A stretch of 64,000 nt of DNA from Hysterangium stoloniferum (Eukaryota > Basidiomycota > Agaricomycetes > Hysterangiales > Hysterangiaceae): NCBI GenBank assembly GCA_015178975.1, contig WHVD01000106.1, forward strand, positions 186,001-250,000, given 5' to 3'. The notes under the pieces are model-generated. The model ran no database searches, was not told where the DNA came from, and worked only from the letters and a program-made list of their open reading frames with translations. Shown here piece by piece: positions 11,300 through 21,974 of this stretch (position 1 is its first letter; each line of letters opens with the position of its first letter). Position numbers and translations under genes: made by a program.

Positions 11300-14200
11300 A
11301 AATGAATTTTCATATCAGGAACCATCAGTTTGCTAATATTTATTACCTGCAAGTACTCTCAATAACGGGTAGACACTACTATGAAATCCGATCAAATTGA
11401 AAAGTTACTTCTCAATGAAGTTGAAAGATGTAATAAAAACAATCCCAGAATATGGTCGTGACTAGCTGCGGCAAATAAGTTTAGAAGCACCGGTGGTCTA
11501 TCGAAAGGCTAACTGTCCAAACAGCACCCTAAGAGAACCCCCGGCAATTTGTCCACACGCTTTCAGGGATTCATTCGAGCTGGCTGCGCAAATAAGCTTT
11601 ATTGCTGTGGACGCTCTCCCATCACAAAATTTTTGATCCGGGATAAATAGGTATGTCGCAGCCGCTAACAGCTCCAAGTAAACCAAAGGTTATTCTTGTC
11701 ACAACGAAGTAGAATTGCCGAAACGACCATGGAAGATAGCGTCTAGCAGATAAGATTTCGGATTTCGGATTTTCTCCACGGTGTAGGCCTCAACCATAGC
11801 CGAAAAGCGATCAGCTGGTTATGATTTTTCATCCAGAATACCTGATTACCATGCTGGGGCCGTGATTTGAAGGTTCTTTATAACCCTCTTGAGCTGCCAT
11901 GGTCGCCATGCAGTAGTAGAAGACGTACCAGATGCTTGCTTGTTACTCCTCCACACCGTCTGCTGAGGCGCATGAGATGTAAAAGACATCAATCAGACGA
12001 GCGGGGTTTAACTGCCGTCGGGGTTTATTTTCTGTTAGAGTCCGCAATGTCCACGATGGACCACATCTCAGGCATATTCAGTAAGTTAAAGTGTTACGCT
12101 ACGCTGAACATCTGCCATGGCGGCAATGTCGTGTGAGTAATGGTAGCTAATAGAGGCATTGTTTAAGGATGAAACATTAATATCCACATGGCTGGCTATC
12201 TTTACCGGTTCATGAAGATCATTGATGTCGGAGGTTCAGTGGTCGCCGCCTAGTTGGTCTCAGAATATCAGTGTTGTATAAGATCCGTTGGGGAGAAGAT
12301 TGGAAGAGCGTACCGAAAGTGCACGACACACCCAAGTATCCTATCCACGTGTTCCCGACTCCACTTCGGAGGCCAGCCTACCACATACATGAGTATATCG
12401 CCATGATGGAGAATGTCAAAAGCGTTGGAATCCACGTCCGACTTGGGAAGTTGGGGTCATCCCGTAAGAGGGCACTTTGCTGCAGTGTTGCATACTGTGA
12501 TACAATACTTAAAACTGTTTGTGACCTGGAAGATAGCGGTGAACACTATGGATATACCGTCGTCATTCATCTACTACATGATATGTTGTGGGGTGTATCT
12601 ACACGATATGAGTATAGATCAAGGATTGCGCAACTACTCCCTGGTGGTCATGATACTTCGTATCAGTGCATCTACTCGGACGCGGAACAGTTCAATAATC
12701 ACAGGTATATCCAGAACCTTATTCTCTCCACGGTTCACACTCACCAAACTTGCTATCACCAGGTGAAGTCATGTCATATCATACTCCCAGTCGGCGATGG
12801 CAGCTGTGATGTACATTGAGCATATGAGCACATATTTCTAGGACTGGGGTATTCCATACCAATTTGGTTCCAAAAGTGACTCAGCCATTGCCATGTACCC
12901 CTTTCACGCAGTCTGCTCACGTATGAGCTTCTTAGTTCCCATGTCCCCATTCGCCATCTTGCTCCCCGACCCGGCTGGTTATCGAGGCCCTACCCATCCT
13001 GCGACAACATGACTCTATTGGATTCATTGTGGTACGATGAATCAACAGCTTCGATTCTGTATCGGGGAATGATAAATAAAGAGCGGATAAGCATATTAAA
13101 AGACTGTCTGCGCACCCTGCAAAGACATAACGGCACGTCACTAAGTAAATCTTTCGGGTCAATTCGTATCTTTTCCAGATGAACACTGACAATCGTCATG
13201 CTAGCCGCAATAAGCTAGGGGATCCCTTGTCATGAGTGTAATTTTACGAGACAGTAAGACAGTTCTTCTGGCTATTCTAGCGTGTTAACACTTCTAACAA
13301 CCACATGTGGGCGCTATTGGGCACTTAGGAGATATTATCTTTGATAGGCATTTCGCTTATTTCCCGGCCTCCGTCATTCCTATCTTAGCGATCTCTATGG
13401 TCAATCGCCTCGGATTCCCTATATGATAGGGTTTTCCCTGAGATCTATCTGGCAGCTCACTGCTTTATATTTGGCTTGGTACAGCGCGGTTTGCTTGACA
13501 CTTCACAGCCCATGTCACTTTTCTGCAAATTCAGGGCTTGACAGATTGAATCCATGGTTCTGATTTCGACAACTAGTGGAGCATATCACCAAGAAAACCC
13601 TCACTGGGAGTTGAAGGTCTGTTGGCCTGTATTTGCAAAGCTTAGATCTTGCTAATGTTGTCTCCGTATTTGTATGTCAGGGTGGATGGGGCAGAAGTTC
13701 GCGCCAAGGCTCAAATGACGACACTTGCCCTTCTCCTCCATCTGGCAACTTTTATTTGGAGCAAAGAACCACTTTGACGTCTTTTGTCCACGTATCGTCA
13801 ACCTCAGGCGTAATAACTGACTCAGTGACTCCCTTCTTTTAGTCGTTGCTCACTACTTCTCCGTCTACATTCTGTCCTCTTCTCTGTGACACGTGCAAGA
13901 AGCATATCCTGTCCTCCGAGCACTCCCAAGTAGATTCTAGGTGAAGAGACTTGCGGGTCACCAGTCAACACCGATTACCGCGTCAAATATTTTCCCGAAA
14001 CCAGAGCATAAGTCTTTTCAACCATTCTCTTCTCATGTTTTATTCTTATCAGCAGCTAAATATTGTTCTGTCGGCCTCTGTACGTATTTGCTAGCGCTGC
14101 AGCATTTTGACAGAAAATGAGGTTCGTCAGCGAATTCGCAGTCGACGATGGTACCATCAACTTGGTGAGTCTCGTGCTCAACGTCATCCGACTCTCGCTA

Positions 14201-14480
14201 TGTCCGTCATCCTACGATTGCAAGGCAAGTAACAAAGCTACTTATAATGAATATTGCGTTATCTTTCCCTTGGGGGTATATGACATTCTCTGTTTCTACG
14301 TTAAAGAGTAAAGTTGGCCTCATCCGCCTCATTTAAAGCGTCATGATATTATAGATGAGCCATTTCAGAGTAATCAACAAAGTTTAATTTACAACGTTGA
14401 GGGCAAAGAACAACATAGATGAAAAAGTAGAGGGAATGCAAAGAGTTAAAGTGAAAATAGGGTTGCAAGTTGAAGAGTGA
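11300..14480. other. Stretch with unassigned open frames
   Basis: Two overlapping plus-strand frames, 12271-12819 (182 codons) and 12413-12766 (117 codons), compete over the same DNA. The second has hydrophobic stretches that could be membrane segments, but neither matches a family I know and neither has a supporting exon chain. A short plus-strand frame at 14117-14311 begins with a plausible first exon (MRFVSEFAVDDGTINL then GTGAGT), but I could not extend it. Nothing here is called as a gene. Confidence 0.4.
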
Positions 14481-14481
14481 T

Positions 14482-16525
14482 TTACCAATGATCTCCAAAA
14501 TCACGCAATGCCAATATTCCTGGAATATCCCCACGCATAGGTATCCCCCCTTCTGGACCTCTCTGGTATCCAACCGTCTTCGCTAGGACCGACTGGTGTA
14601 TACTGTCCAGAGCATCAGTCCATTTCGACAGTGCTGTGTAGCGACGCTTCGCAAGACTCTGCCTATATGAGGAGTCAATGATTTCAGCCGGGCTTAAGGT
14701 CAATTGTCTGACTCACTGTTGATCGAGTTCTAGACGCATGGCCACTTGGTCAATTTTCCCTTCCACCTTCCCCTCCAATATTAAACCAATTAGCAAGTCC
14801 TCGACTTCTCCTATGTCAACATTTAATTGCTATGCAAATCGTAAGTGTAGATAAAAGGGCGTGCGAATTGTGAACACTACTTTTGCCAGGAAGGAAAGCT
14901 CCAATCTGGTGTAGGGTTTGATTAGATCAATGAGGTATTGCGTCCGTAGGCTACGGAGCAATTCGCCAATGTAAGAACGAATAAACCCGTCGTCCATGAT
15001 GGTGGATCGATTATCTTTGAGGTGATAGATAAAACAATCATGTAAATGTACATCTTTGCATACCTCGAATAATCTTTTCCGCTTCATGTACTTCACGGCG
15101 TTGGTAGGCACCGACAAGATCCGTCATAGCAGTAATTTGAGGATCACTCTTGTACCTAATCATCCATAAAATGAGAGTGTGAGGATGGATTAATATGTAT
15201 GTTTTCTTACGGTTTCGTTTCTTGACTATCAAAGGGGTTGACCTCACTCCCACAAAGCATGTTAGCGAGCACAAGGTATTTGAGCACTTGTATTCGCTGG
15301 GGAGAGCCAGCCTCATCGTAATTCCGAAACGATTCAAAGAAGTCTTCACTAGCTCGATTCCATTGCTCTGCAAGAAAAAAACAATAATCGATAAGTGACA
15401 ACAGGATGCTTCACAATGTTATACTTACTCTCTCCCATCCACATTTTACCACCGCATTCTTTGATAACACCCATGATACGTGGATGTGGAATAGCTGAAC
15501 GAACCTCGTTGGTGGCATTGTATATTTCCTGTAAAAATTAAGTAATATTGGAAATGACATCTTTGAAAGAACATGGACAACGAACCTTCAGTTTTTTGAA
15601 ATTACGAGTTTCATTGTACATCTGAATCTCAAGAGCGTATATCTCTAGAAGCTGTGTACCCTGCGATTGATCCTGTTCGCCATCATTGCCTTGGGTTGTA
15701 GAATTGTGTAAATCCCGCAGAAGCTGTGACCAGTTATACTACAAGGAGCATCAAAGGATACATAGGATTGCTAACCTTTGTTAATCGCCCATATTCTCTC
15801 CTATCCAACCACAGCTTGGCCAGTTTGAGATTAGTCTTGAGAGAAAGCCTCTGTAAAATATTTAGATGAGTAACAATTAAAGGGAAAATATCATTCTATC
15901 GCGCCTCATTCTTTGCATCCTCCAAAGCACCCCTCGTCGTTTCGTAGAATCTTTCCAAGACATCCACTTCTACAGGCCCGCCTTTACCGCCACCCACATA
16001 ATCCAAGATGCCATTAATAGATTTCTCGGAGTAGTTGCGCGTGACGGCTGACTTCGTATACGTTAATAGTTTCGTATATGTGCCCAATGCCTCCTCCGGC
16101 CGGTGAAGCGTTAAAAATAACAGTTTTGTGGATTGTTTAAGCGCCTTGAAACCCCTGGAAGCAGACGTTTATTCAATGGCAACACATTCATATAGGGTAT
16201 ATACTTACCAGTCACCCTTTTCCATTTCTGTCTCAACTATTTGTTTAAAGGCCTTTAGTGCACCTTCCGGGTTGTCCTCCTTCATAGCTGTGGCATATCG
16301 GAGTCAGTCAAAGTTACGGCTTCGCTGTGCTAGAAGCAAGATGTACATTTTGCAGTGTAGTACTGGTTCTCTACATCTGCGCTCCCAGACTCATTTGCAT
16401 CCTCCCCATCGTCCGAGTAATCGAAGTCATAATCCTACCGGACGATATCAGCTGATGGTTGTTCATAAGTGAGGAAATTATCACACCTCATCTTCCTGCA
16501 TGTACTCTGCATCATCGTCATCCAT
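14482..16525 (-). CDS. csn2: COP9 signalosome complex subunit 2 (CSN2), 12 exons, about 486 aa
   Basis: CSN2 is a PCI-domain scaffold subunit of the COP9 signalosome, the complex that removes NEDD8 from cullins. Exons read on the minus strand are 16525-16487, 16434-16347, 16287-16209, 16154-15905, 15850-15776, 15738-15586, 15528-15429, 15367-15211, 15155-15064, 15014-14881, 14829-14717 and 14662-14482, totalling 1461 nt in frame. Family hallmarks are the acidic N-terminus with [76 protein letters not shown] with [27 protein letters not shown], and the winged-helix end [13 protein letters not shown]. It is somewhat longer than the human protein (443 aa) because of a C-terminal tail ending DFGDHW. 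The intron after exon 4 appears to be GC-AG. All other introns are GT-AG. The start codon lies 139 bp from the divergent USP39 gene. Confidence 0.93.
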
Positions 16526-16664
16526 ACTTCTTGGGTACTAAGGAAAGAGACGGCAAGTTCAAAGGGGGTATCAAACGCGTCACTGGCCACTATGAAGCCA
16601 ATGGTTCGGCGTTCCCAACTCATGCCGCACACAGGGACCCTTAGCGTCAAGTAACGCCCACACA
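16526..16664. promoter_or_regulatory. Bidirectional promoter between CSN2 and USP39
   Basis: Only 139 bp separate the two divergent start codons, so both genes must be served by this interval. It contains a CCAAT box (16598-16602, plus strand) and an ACGCGT hexamer (16575-16580) resembling an MCB/MBF site. No TATA box is evident. The motif roles are inferred from sequence only. Confidence 0.6.
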
Positions 16665-18691
16665 ATGCCCTCAACGCATTCTAGAGGCAAGCCCACAGCT
16701 GAGGCAAGGCTACCAATAACCAAGGTTAAATCCAGGCCCGAAGGGACTGAGGAGAACAGTGTTTCTCGACCATCTAAAAGGGTCCGGACTAACGAAGTGG
16801 AAGTCACCAATCAGGCTGAAGGCAGTGATGAAGAGGATGAAGAGGAGGTCATTGAAGAGAAGAAGGATCCGTCGAGAGCTGCTGATCTTTATCTCGATAC
16901 AGTATGTGCTATATTATATGATTGTCTACCTTACCCTCACCCCTCGCCCAGGTTAATCGAACAGCATTAGACTTTGATTTTGAGAAAGTATGTTCGGTCT
17001 GCGTGTCAAATATCAATATATACGGTTGCCTCATTTGTGGCAAATATTTTCAAGGACGTGGCCCGTCATCTTATGCATATGCTCACAGCATCCACGATGA
17101 TCATCACGTCTTTATCAACCTTGAGACCGCGAAGGTATGCCTGTCTCGCAAACAATGGATCCCAGAGACTAATACAGGTTTTAATCTCAAGGTTTATGTA
17201 CTCCCAGACAACTACCTCGTTTCTGATCCCTCTCTCTCCGATATTGTTGCCGTTTTGTCTCCCAGGTTCTCTCCATCCGATCTCAAAGCCCTTGATCAAC
17301 CCCTACATCTATCTCGACCCTCCTTTGATTTGGCCAATAACTCATATCTCCGTGGGTTTATCGGTTTAAATAACATCAAACGCCACGACCACATCAATGT
17401 CATTATTCACATGCTTCTTCATGTACCTCCTCTCCGTGATTTCCTCCTGTTGTATCCCGACTCTTATGTTCAATCAATGCAACAAAAATCAATAAAAAAT
17501 GCCACAAAAGATGTCCCGCGACATCCCGAACTTCTATTGCGACTCTCACTATTGACACGGAAGTTATGGTCGTCTCGACTGTTCAAATCACAGGTATCCC
17601 CTCACGAGTTCCTTCAGGAGGTCAATCGCGCGTCGAAATCGAAATGGAGGCTTGAGGAACAGGGTGACCCAGCGGAGTTTCTCGGCTGGTTGTTGAACAA
17701 ACTTCATATTGATCTCGGAGGAACAAGGAAGAAAGGCAGCAGTAATGACAATTTTATCTCACTTTCAGTTCCCGGTGGCTAATTTTTGCTTGTAGGCGTC
17801 ATTTATACTACCTTTCAAGGAGAACTCCGGGCGGAAACACAACAAGTTATCGTGCGACCGGAAGAAGGGACCAATCAAAAGCCACGCTTCGACATAGCCC
17901 GAGGTGCGCAGTTTCTTATTTTACAATATTACTTTCTCACATACTACAGATATTAAGACCGTCGTTTCCCCCTTCCTTTATCTTGCAGTGGACTTGCCTC
18001 CCCCTCCGCTTTTCCAGGACTCCATAGAGAAGAATATTATACCTCAAATCAGTCTTGCATCCGTATTGAGCAAGTATGACGGACATACGACACAGGTAAC
18101 TTCTTTTGGCTGTAATTAATATCAATATACATGAAATAATTGTTGCTAGGAATCTTTAGGGCAATTGAAGCGATACAAATTGCAGCGCTTACCCCCCTAT
18201 ATTATTTTGCACTATAAACGCTTCACAACTAATAATTTTGTGGAAGAGAAGAACCCGACTATTATAAACTTCCCTCTGCGAGGGGTCGATTTCCGAGAAT
18301 GTGAGTTGATAAATTATTTGCCTTGACATCGACCTCATTCTTCTCATTGTAGACCTCGATGCGCCCCCTAACCACCCACCTACAGTCTATGACCTTTTGT
18401 CCAATGTCACACACGAGTCGGTGGCAGGAATAACTCGAGACAAAGCCAACACAGTCTGGAAAATCCATCTCAGAGCAGGAGGGGGAGGGGGAGATGGTGA
18501 GCGCTGGTATGAGGTGCAAGATTTGATGGTGCAAGAAGTCCGAAAGGAGATGATTTTCTTGGGAGAAAGTGTTCTTCAGGTAAGGTTGTTGCACTTGTCC
18601 CTGATCGCTTGTCCTAAGCGTGTCCTTTTAGGTTTGGCAACGTCGGGATTCATACGAGAACAGCACAGGCAAGACCCAAATGGAGCTATAG
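16665..18691 (+). CDS. U4/U6.U5 tri-snRNP-associated protein USP39/Sad1 (inactive ubiquitin-specific protease fold), 8 exons, about 553 aa
   Basis: USP39/Sad1 is needed for tri-snRNP assembly and pre-mRNA splicing. Exons are 16665-16901, 16952-17134, 17192-17741, 17796-17903, 17950-18095, 18150-18300, 18353-18579 and 18632-18691, in frame throughout (1662 nt). The order is an acidic/basic low-complexity N-terminus, a zinc-finger UBP domain (CSVCVSNINIYGCLICGKYF, then HSIHDDHHVFINLETAK), and a USP fold. The Cys box reads GLNNIKRHDH, so the catalytic Cys is replaced by Asp as in the human pseudo-enzyme. Other marks are SPHEFLQEV, QGDPAEFLGWLLNKLH, PPYIILHYKRF, VEEKNPTIINFPL and the degenerate His box ERWYEVQDL. 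The second intron (17135-17191) is 57 nt and lacks an in-frame stop. Splicing it is preferred because it restores ETAK followed by VYVLPDNY. It is the divergent partner of CSN2. Confidence 0.93.
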
Positions 18692-18925
18692 TATGCCCAT
18701 GGTTGAATTTGAATGAATTGAAGATGTGCTTGTTTATTACAACAGAATCCAAAGAAGCCTCTAACTTGATCTGAACTGTAAACCTCGTGTTTCAGCCTTT
18801 CAAAGTGAATACCACGTGGGGAGAATTGGAGACAGCTGACAGTTCTATTTTTAAGAATCATGAATAAGTCACCCAGCTATTGTCTGCTCATTTTCTTGAA
18901 TGATCAGTGCATAGTAATGGTGTCT

Positions 18926-19266
18926 TCAGGACTGTGCCGGCTTCGCAGGCGCAGCAGCCATATCCGGCGATAATTCCTGCCGATGTCCCCCTGGAGCATT
19001 TTCTTGTGCAGTTTTAATGAGGCTACAGAATTAAATAGAAAAACAAAAAGGCGTAAAGTTATCTCAAGATATTTATTTGTTAAGGAAACGGGTGAATCCT
19101 ACCTACCGTCGTTTGGTAGCTTGCTCCTCTAGTGGCGGTTTAAAAATATAAATGCCAGAGGCAATCCCTGTGGTAATCATTAAAACGGTTTCATCGGGTG
19201 GGAATCATATTCACCAGTCAGTCCGGCGATTGCAAGTGGGAAATATCGTTGCAATCGAGACATCAT
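18926..19266 (-). CDS. Small single-span membrane protein, 69 aa, three exons; family not recognised
   Basis: The predicted CDS on the minus strand joins 19266-19215, 19167-19107 and 19022-18926 (52+61+97 nt, in frame). Introns are 47 and 84 nt with GT...AG ends. The protein starts MMSRLQRYFP, has one hydrophobic segment at about residues 9-25 (PLAIAGLTGIASGIYIF), then a basic stretch (EEQATKRRLIKTAQ) and an Ala/Pro-rich tail ending PAKPAQS. A short N-terminal membrane anchor followed by a charged soluble tail is common among small mitochondrial inner-membrane assembly factors, but I do not recognise a specific family. The gene is convergent with USP39, with 234 bp between their stop codons. 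Confidence rests on two clean introns and a consistent frame. Confidence 0.6.
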
Positions 19267-19573
19267 AGTTTTGATGAAGGTATGACTCCGCGGGGTTTCA
19301 ATCGCTTGCTTACGTATTACCACTAATCTTTCCCTGCCATGCTCCTAATCAGATAACATACCACAAACATCATGTTTCCGTCATATGACCTTGTGATAGC
19401 CGTCTTTTACATACATAGAACCATATCATGTAACTCATCATTACATGTTAAATAACAATCCATACACAGAAATATATCACATCTCCCTTCAATACATGTA
19501 AAAAAAAAAATAACGATCATAGACAGAAAAAATCCATTCCCCCCTCCATCGTCAAAGATATAACAATGTCTGG

Positions 19574-19852
19574 TTAGACAGCAACGCCAAATAATATGAG
19601 AGTCTCCCTGGCTGCTATGTCCTTCGCCTTCCATTTCTGAGGTGCACTCCCGCTCCCCATTGGATTCCCGTTATCTGTTTCGACGTAAGAGCTAACCATG
19701 ACCTAGTAAAGCACCAACTCACAGTGGTACGTGATAGTCCACATGGGGGCATGAGGAGGACCAATTGACGCCTCGGCCATAGACAAGTGCGCAAGAAGCT
19801 GTTTGCCTTGAAGGTCTAACAATGCATGTCGATTAATTGACTGGTAAACCAT
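19574..19852 (-). CDS. Small dsRBD-like protein, 79 aa, two exons
   Basis: The predicted CDS on the minus strand joins 19852-19731 and 19691-19574, with a 39-nt GTACCA...GTTAG intron. The second half matches the dsRBD core: GPPHAPMWTI, then a strand, GSGSAPQKWKAKDIAARETL and a short helix end. This aligns with GPEHQGLWTS and GTGTA-GARDAAAK in the gene at 6423-6859. The helix 1 region (RHALLDLQGKQLLAHLS) is less typical. It probably binds dsRNA weakly, or is a diverged paralogue. Splicing is required, because the unspliced frame stops shortly after the donor. An additional upstream exon is possible. Confidence 0.5.
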
Positions 19853-21472
19853 GTGGCCTGTCAGCGCGGCTTACAGTTATTCAACATTATAGCTAAAATA
19901 TATAACATTGCTCAGCGAAGTGCATATAGGACAACAGAACATGTTTACCATAACGATTATCGCTATTCATCGACATGAGTCTTTATGTTCAGAGACTGAA
20001 GATTGAGGGGAGAAGAGGGAGCTTGAAATTGCTTTAGCAAACAACGTTAAGTGTGAAGAGAGGCAACCAACCTCCCAACGATGGGTTTAAATACCTGAAT
20101 TGGCGTCTGGGGATATATTCCGACTGGAGACGTAAACCAACGTGATATGCAAATAAGATAAACTCCTCGGAACGGTATTAGCAGTGTCGTCATCTTCCCG
20201 ATGCCTTCGCATCTAATCAGAGAGGTTGATCGACGCATTAGGAAGTAAAGCTCTATCTAAGTTTTGTGTGACTTAGAGTACCTTCTGGACGCTTCCGGCA
20301 TTTGAAAAAGTTTAATGGTGTGGCAAGTCCATTGTCTTGAGGAGTGATAAGATGCTTGGATCCCACCGGGACGTGTCATGTAATCTGATTATCGCCGTCT
20401 GGACCGCAAAGTTGCGTCAGTTCACCGGCATAATAACAGACCGGCGTTTAAGACCCTCATAATTTCTGCGTATTGAAGCGAGTGTGAGATCAAGCACTAG
20501 ACTCCCTAAGGAAGAACGTACTTGAGCGCGCCGGAGCTCCTTCTCTAAATTCTGTTCAGACAGCCTTCAGTCAAACGCCCATATACTATTCTCCTTAAAG
20601 CCGCTATTTCAAGATACGTGTCTCACGACGGACAGCTTTACACATAATAACCAGCCGAGTCAACTTGTCGTCGCATATGTTAACCTGTGATCATCGGTAA
20701 TGTAGGTGAGTGATCTTCTGCGTGGTTCTAGAAGATAATACTTTGTGTTATCCAAATATGCAATGTGTGACCACTTGCTCAGATAGATCCTACTGGGTCA
20801 TATTCGGGCAGTCTTGACGTGCAGTTAATTTGGTCGGTTACAGATTCCGTCCCTGAACAAATAAACTGATAACGAAGTGTCATTTTTCACTCAACCTAGA
20901 AATGATAGTAATTTTGCAATGTGTAACGATATTCCATCCACAGCGATCATTATTCTAGCATATCAGGCAGAAAGAGAAGGACCTGGCATGACATTTATCT
21001 GGAAAAGTAAAAGAAGCCAAGGAGTACTCTTGCAAATTTGAAACCAAGGCAGTGGTCACTTAACTCCCACTTCATGTGGCCTTGATATCTCGTCAGGAGT
21101 TAAACAAGTATCGTCCGGACTTAGATGATAAGAGAATGGAGCGTAGCTCTCACAATGGAGTTTGTTTGCAAGTATACAATGATCACATGCCCGAGGTGAT
21201 TTGTTGGAAATAACCCACATGATGAGCAGACATCCACTCCTTAGGGGGTTGAATGCTTTGGGTGGGCAATGCGCGCGGTGGACATGTCCTGAGAAGTCCG
21301 CAGGTGGTCTTCCTAATATTACCGTTTATGTTTGATCAACTGAAAAACTAGTAGTAATCAAGTAAACTCTCCTGAGTTTTGTCAAGGTAACCCCTGGCTT
21401 TAAATAGTGGCTGCCAACGTAAGCTGCAGAGGGTGGATAGAGGGAAATGGGTCCACTGGAGCTCCGATGAAG

Positions 21473-21974
21473 TTAATCGCATACGCTCAGGAACAATCGT
21501 GCCACCATGATCCTTGCAGATACATGGAAATGTACGATCGATTTGCCACAATGACCTTGAAGTGAGAGTAGTGTGTTATATACACGTGATGTGTATGGCT
21601 CATACGCACACAGATAACCTTGAAAGGTCCGATACTCACCGATTGACTGACGCAACAAATCGATGACATGACAATTACCTGGGCAGTCGAGGGACAGGTT
21701 GCGATTGCGTGCTAGCCGCATTTGAATATAGTTATCCATAATTGAATAGGACGTAGCCGACAGATGATTAAGTAGTTGCCCCTCAAGTGCCAAGGCATAC
21801 CGGCAGATGTAGCTTTGATCCATGAAATGATCGAGGCCATCTTCCTCCGACCATCTGCTGAAATGAGAATCTGTAGTGGCTTATTTGCTCAAGTAATTCA
21901 ACTTTGCGTACAATAAGAGCGCTGCTGTGGCCAAATTTCCATTCTAGGTTTAAGTGGGTGCAGTCCCACGCCAC
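21473..21974 (-). CDS. Hypothetical gene fragment, minus strand
   Basis: Two open stretches (21974-21783 and 21823-21473) can be linked by an intron ending in a good acceptor (TTCTCATTTCAG) at about 21.86 kb. The joined frame then reads RWSEEDGLDHFMDQSYICRY and continues QLLNHLSATSYSIMDNYIQM before a GTAATT donor. The composition looks protein-like, with regular leucines and charged residues. I do not recognise a family, and neither the N- nor the C-terminal end could be fixed, so this may be a gene relic. Confidence 0.25.

Noticed and set aside
12271..12819. 182-codon plus-strand open frame
   Set aside because: A second frame is open over most of the same DNA, neither has a domain or exon context, and the composition is unconvincing.
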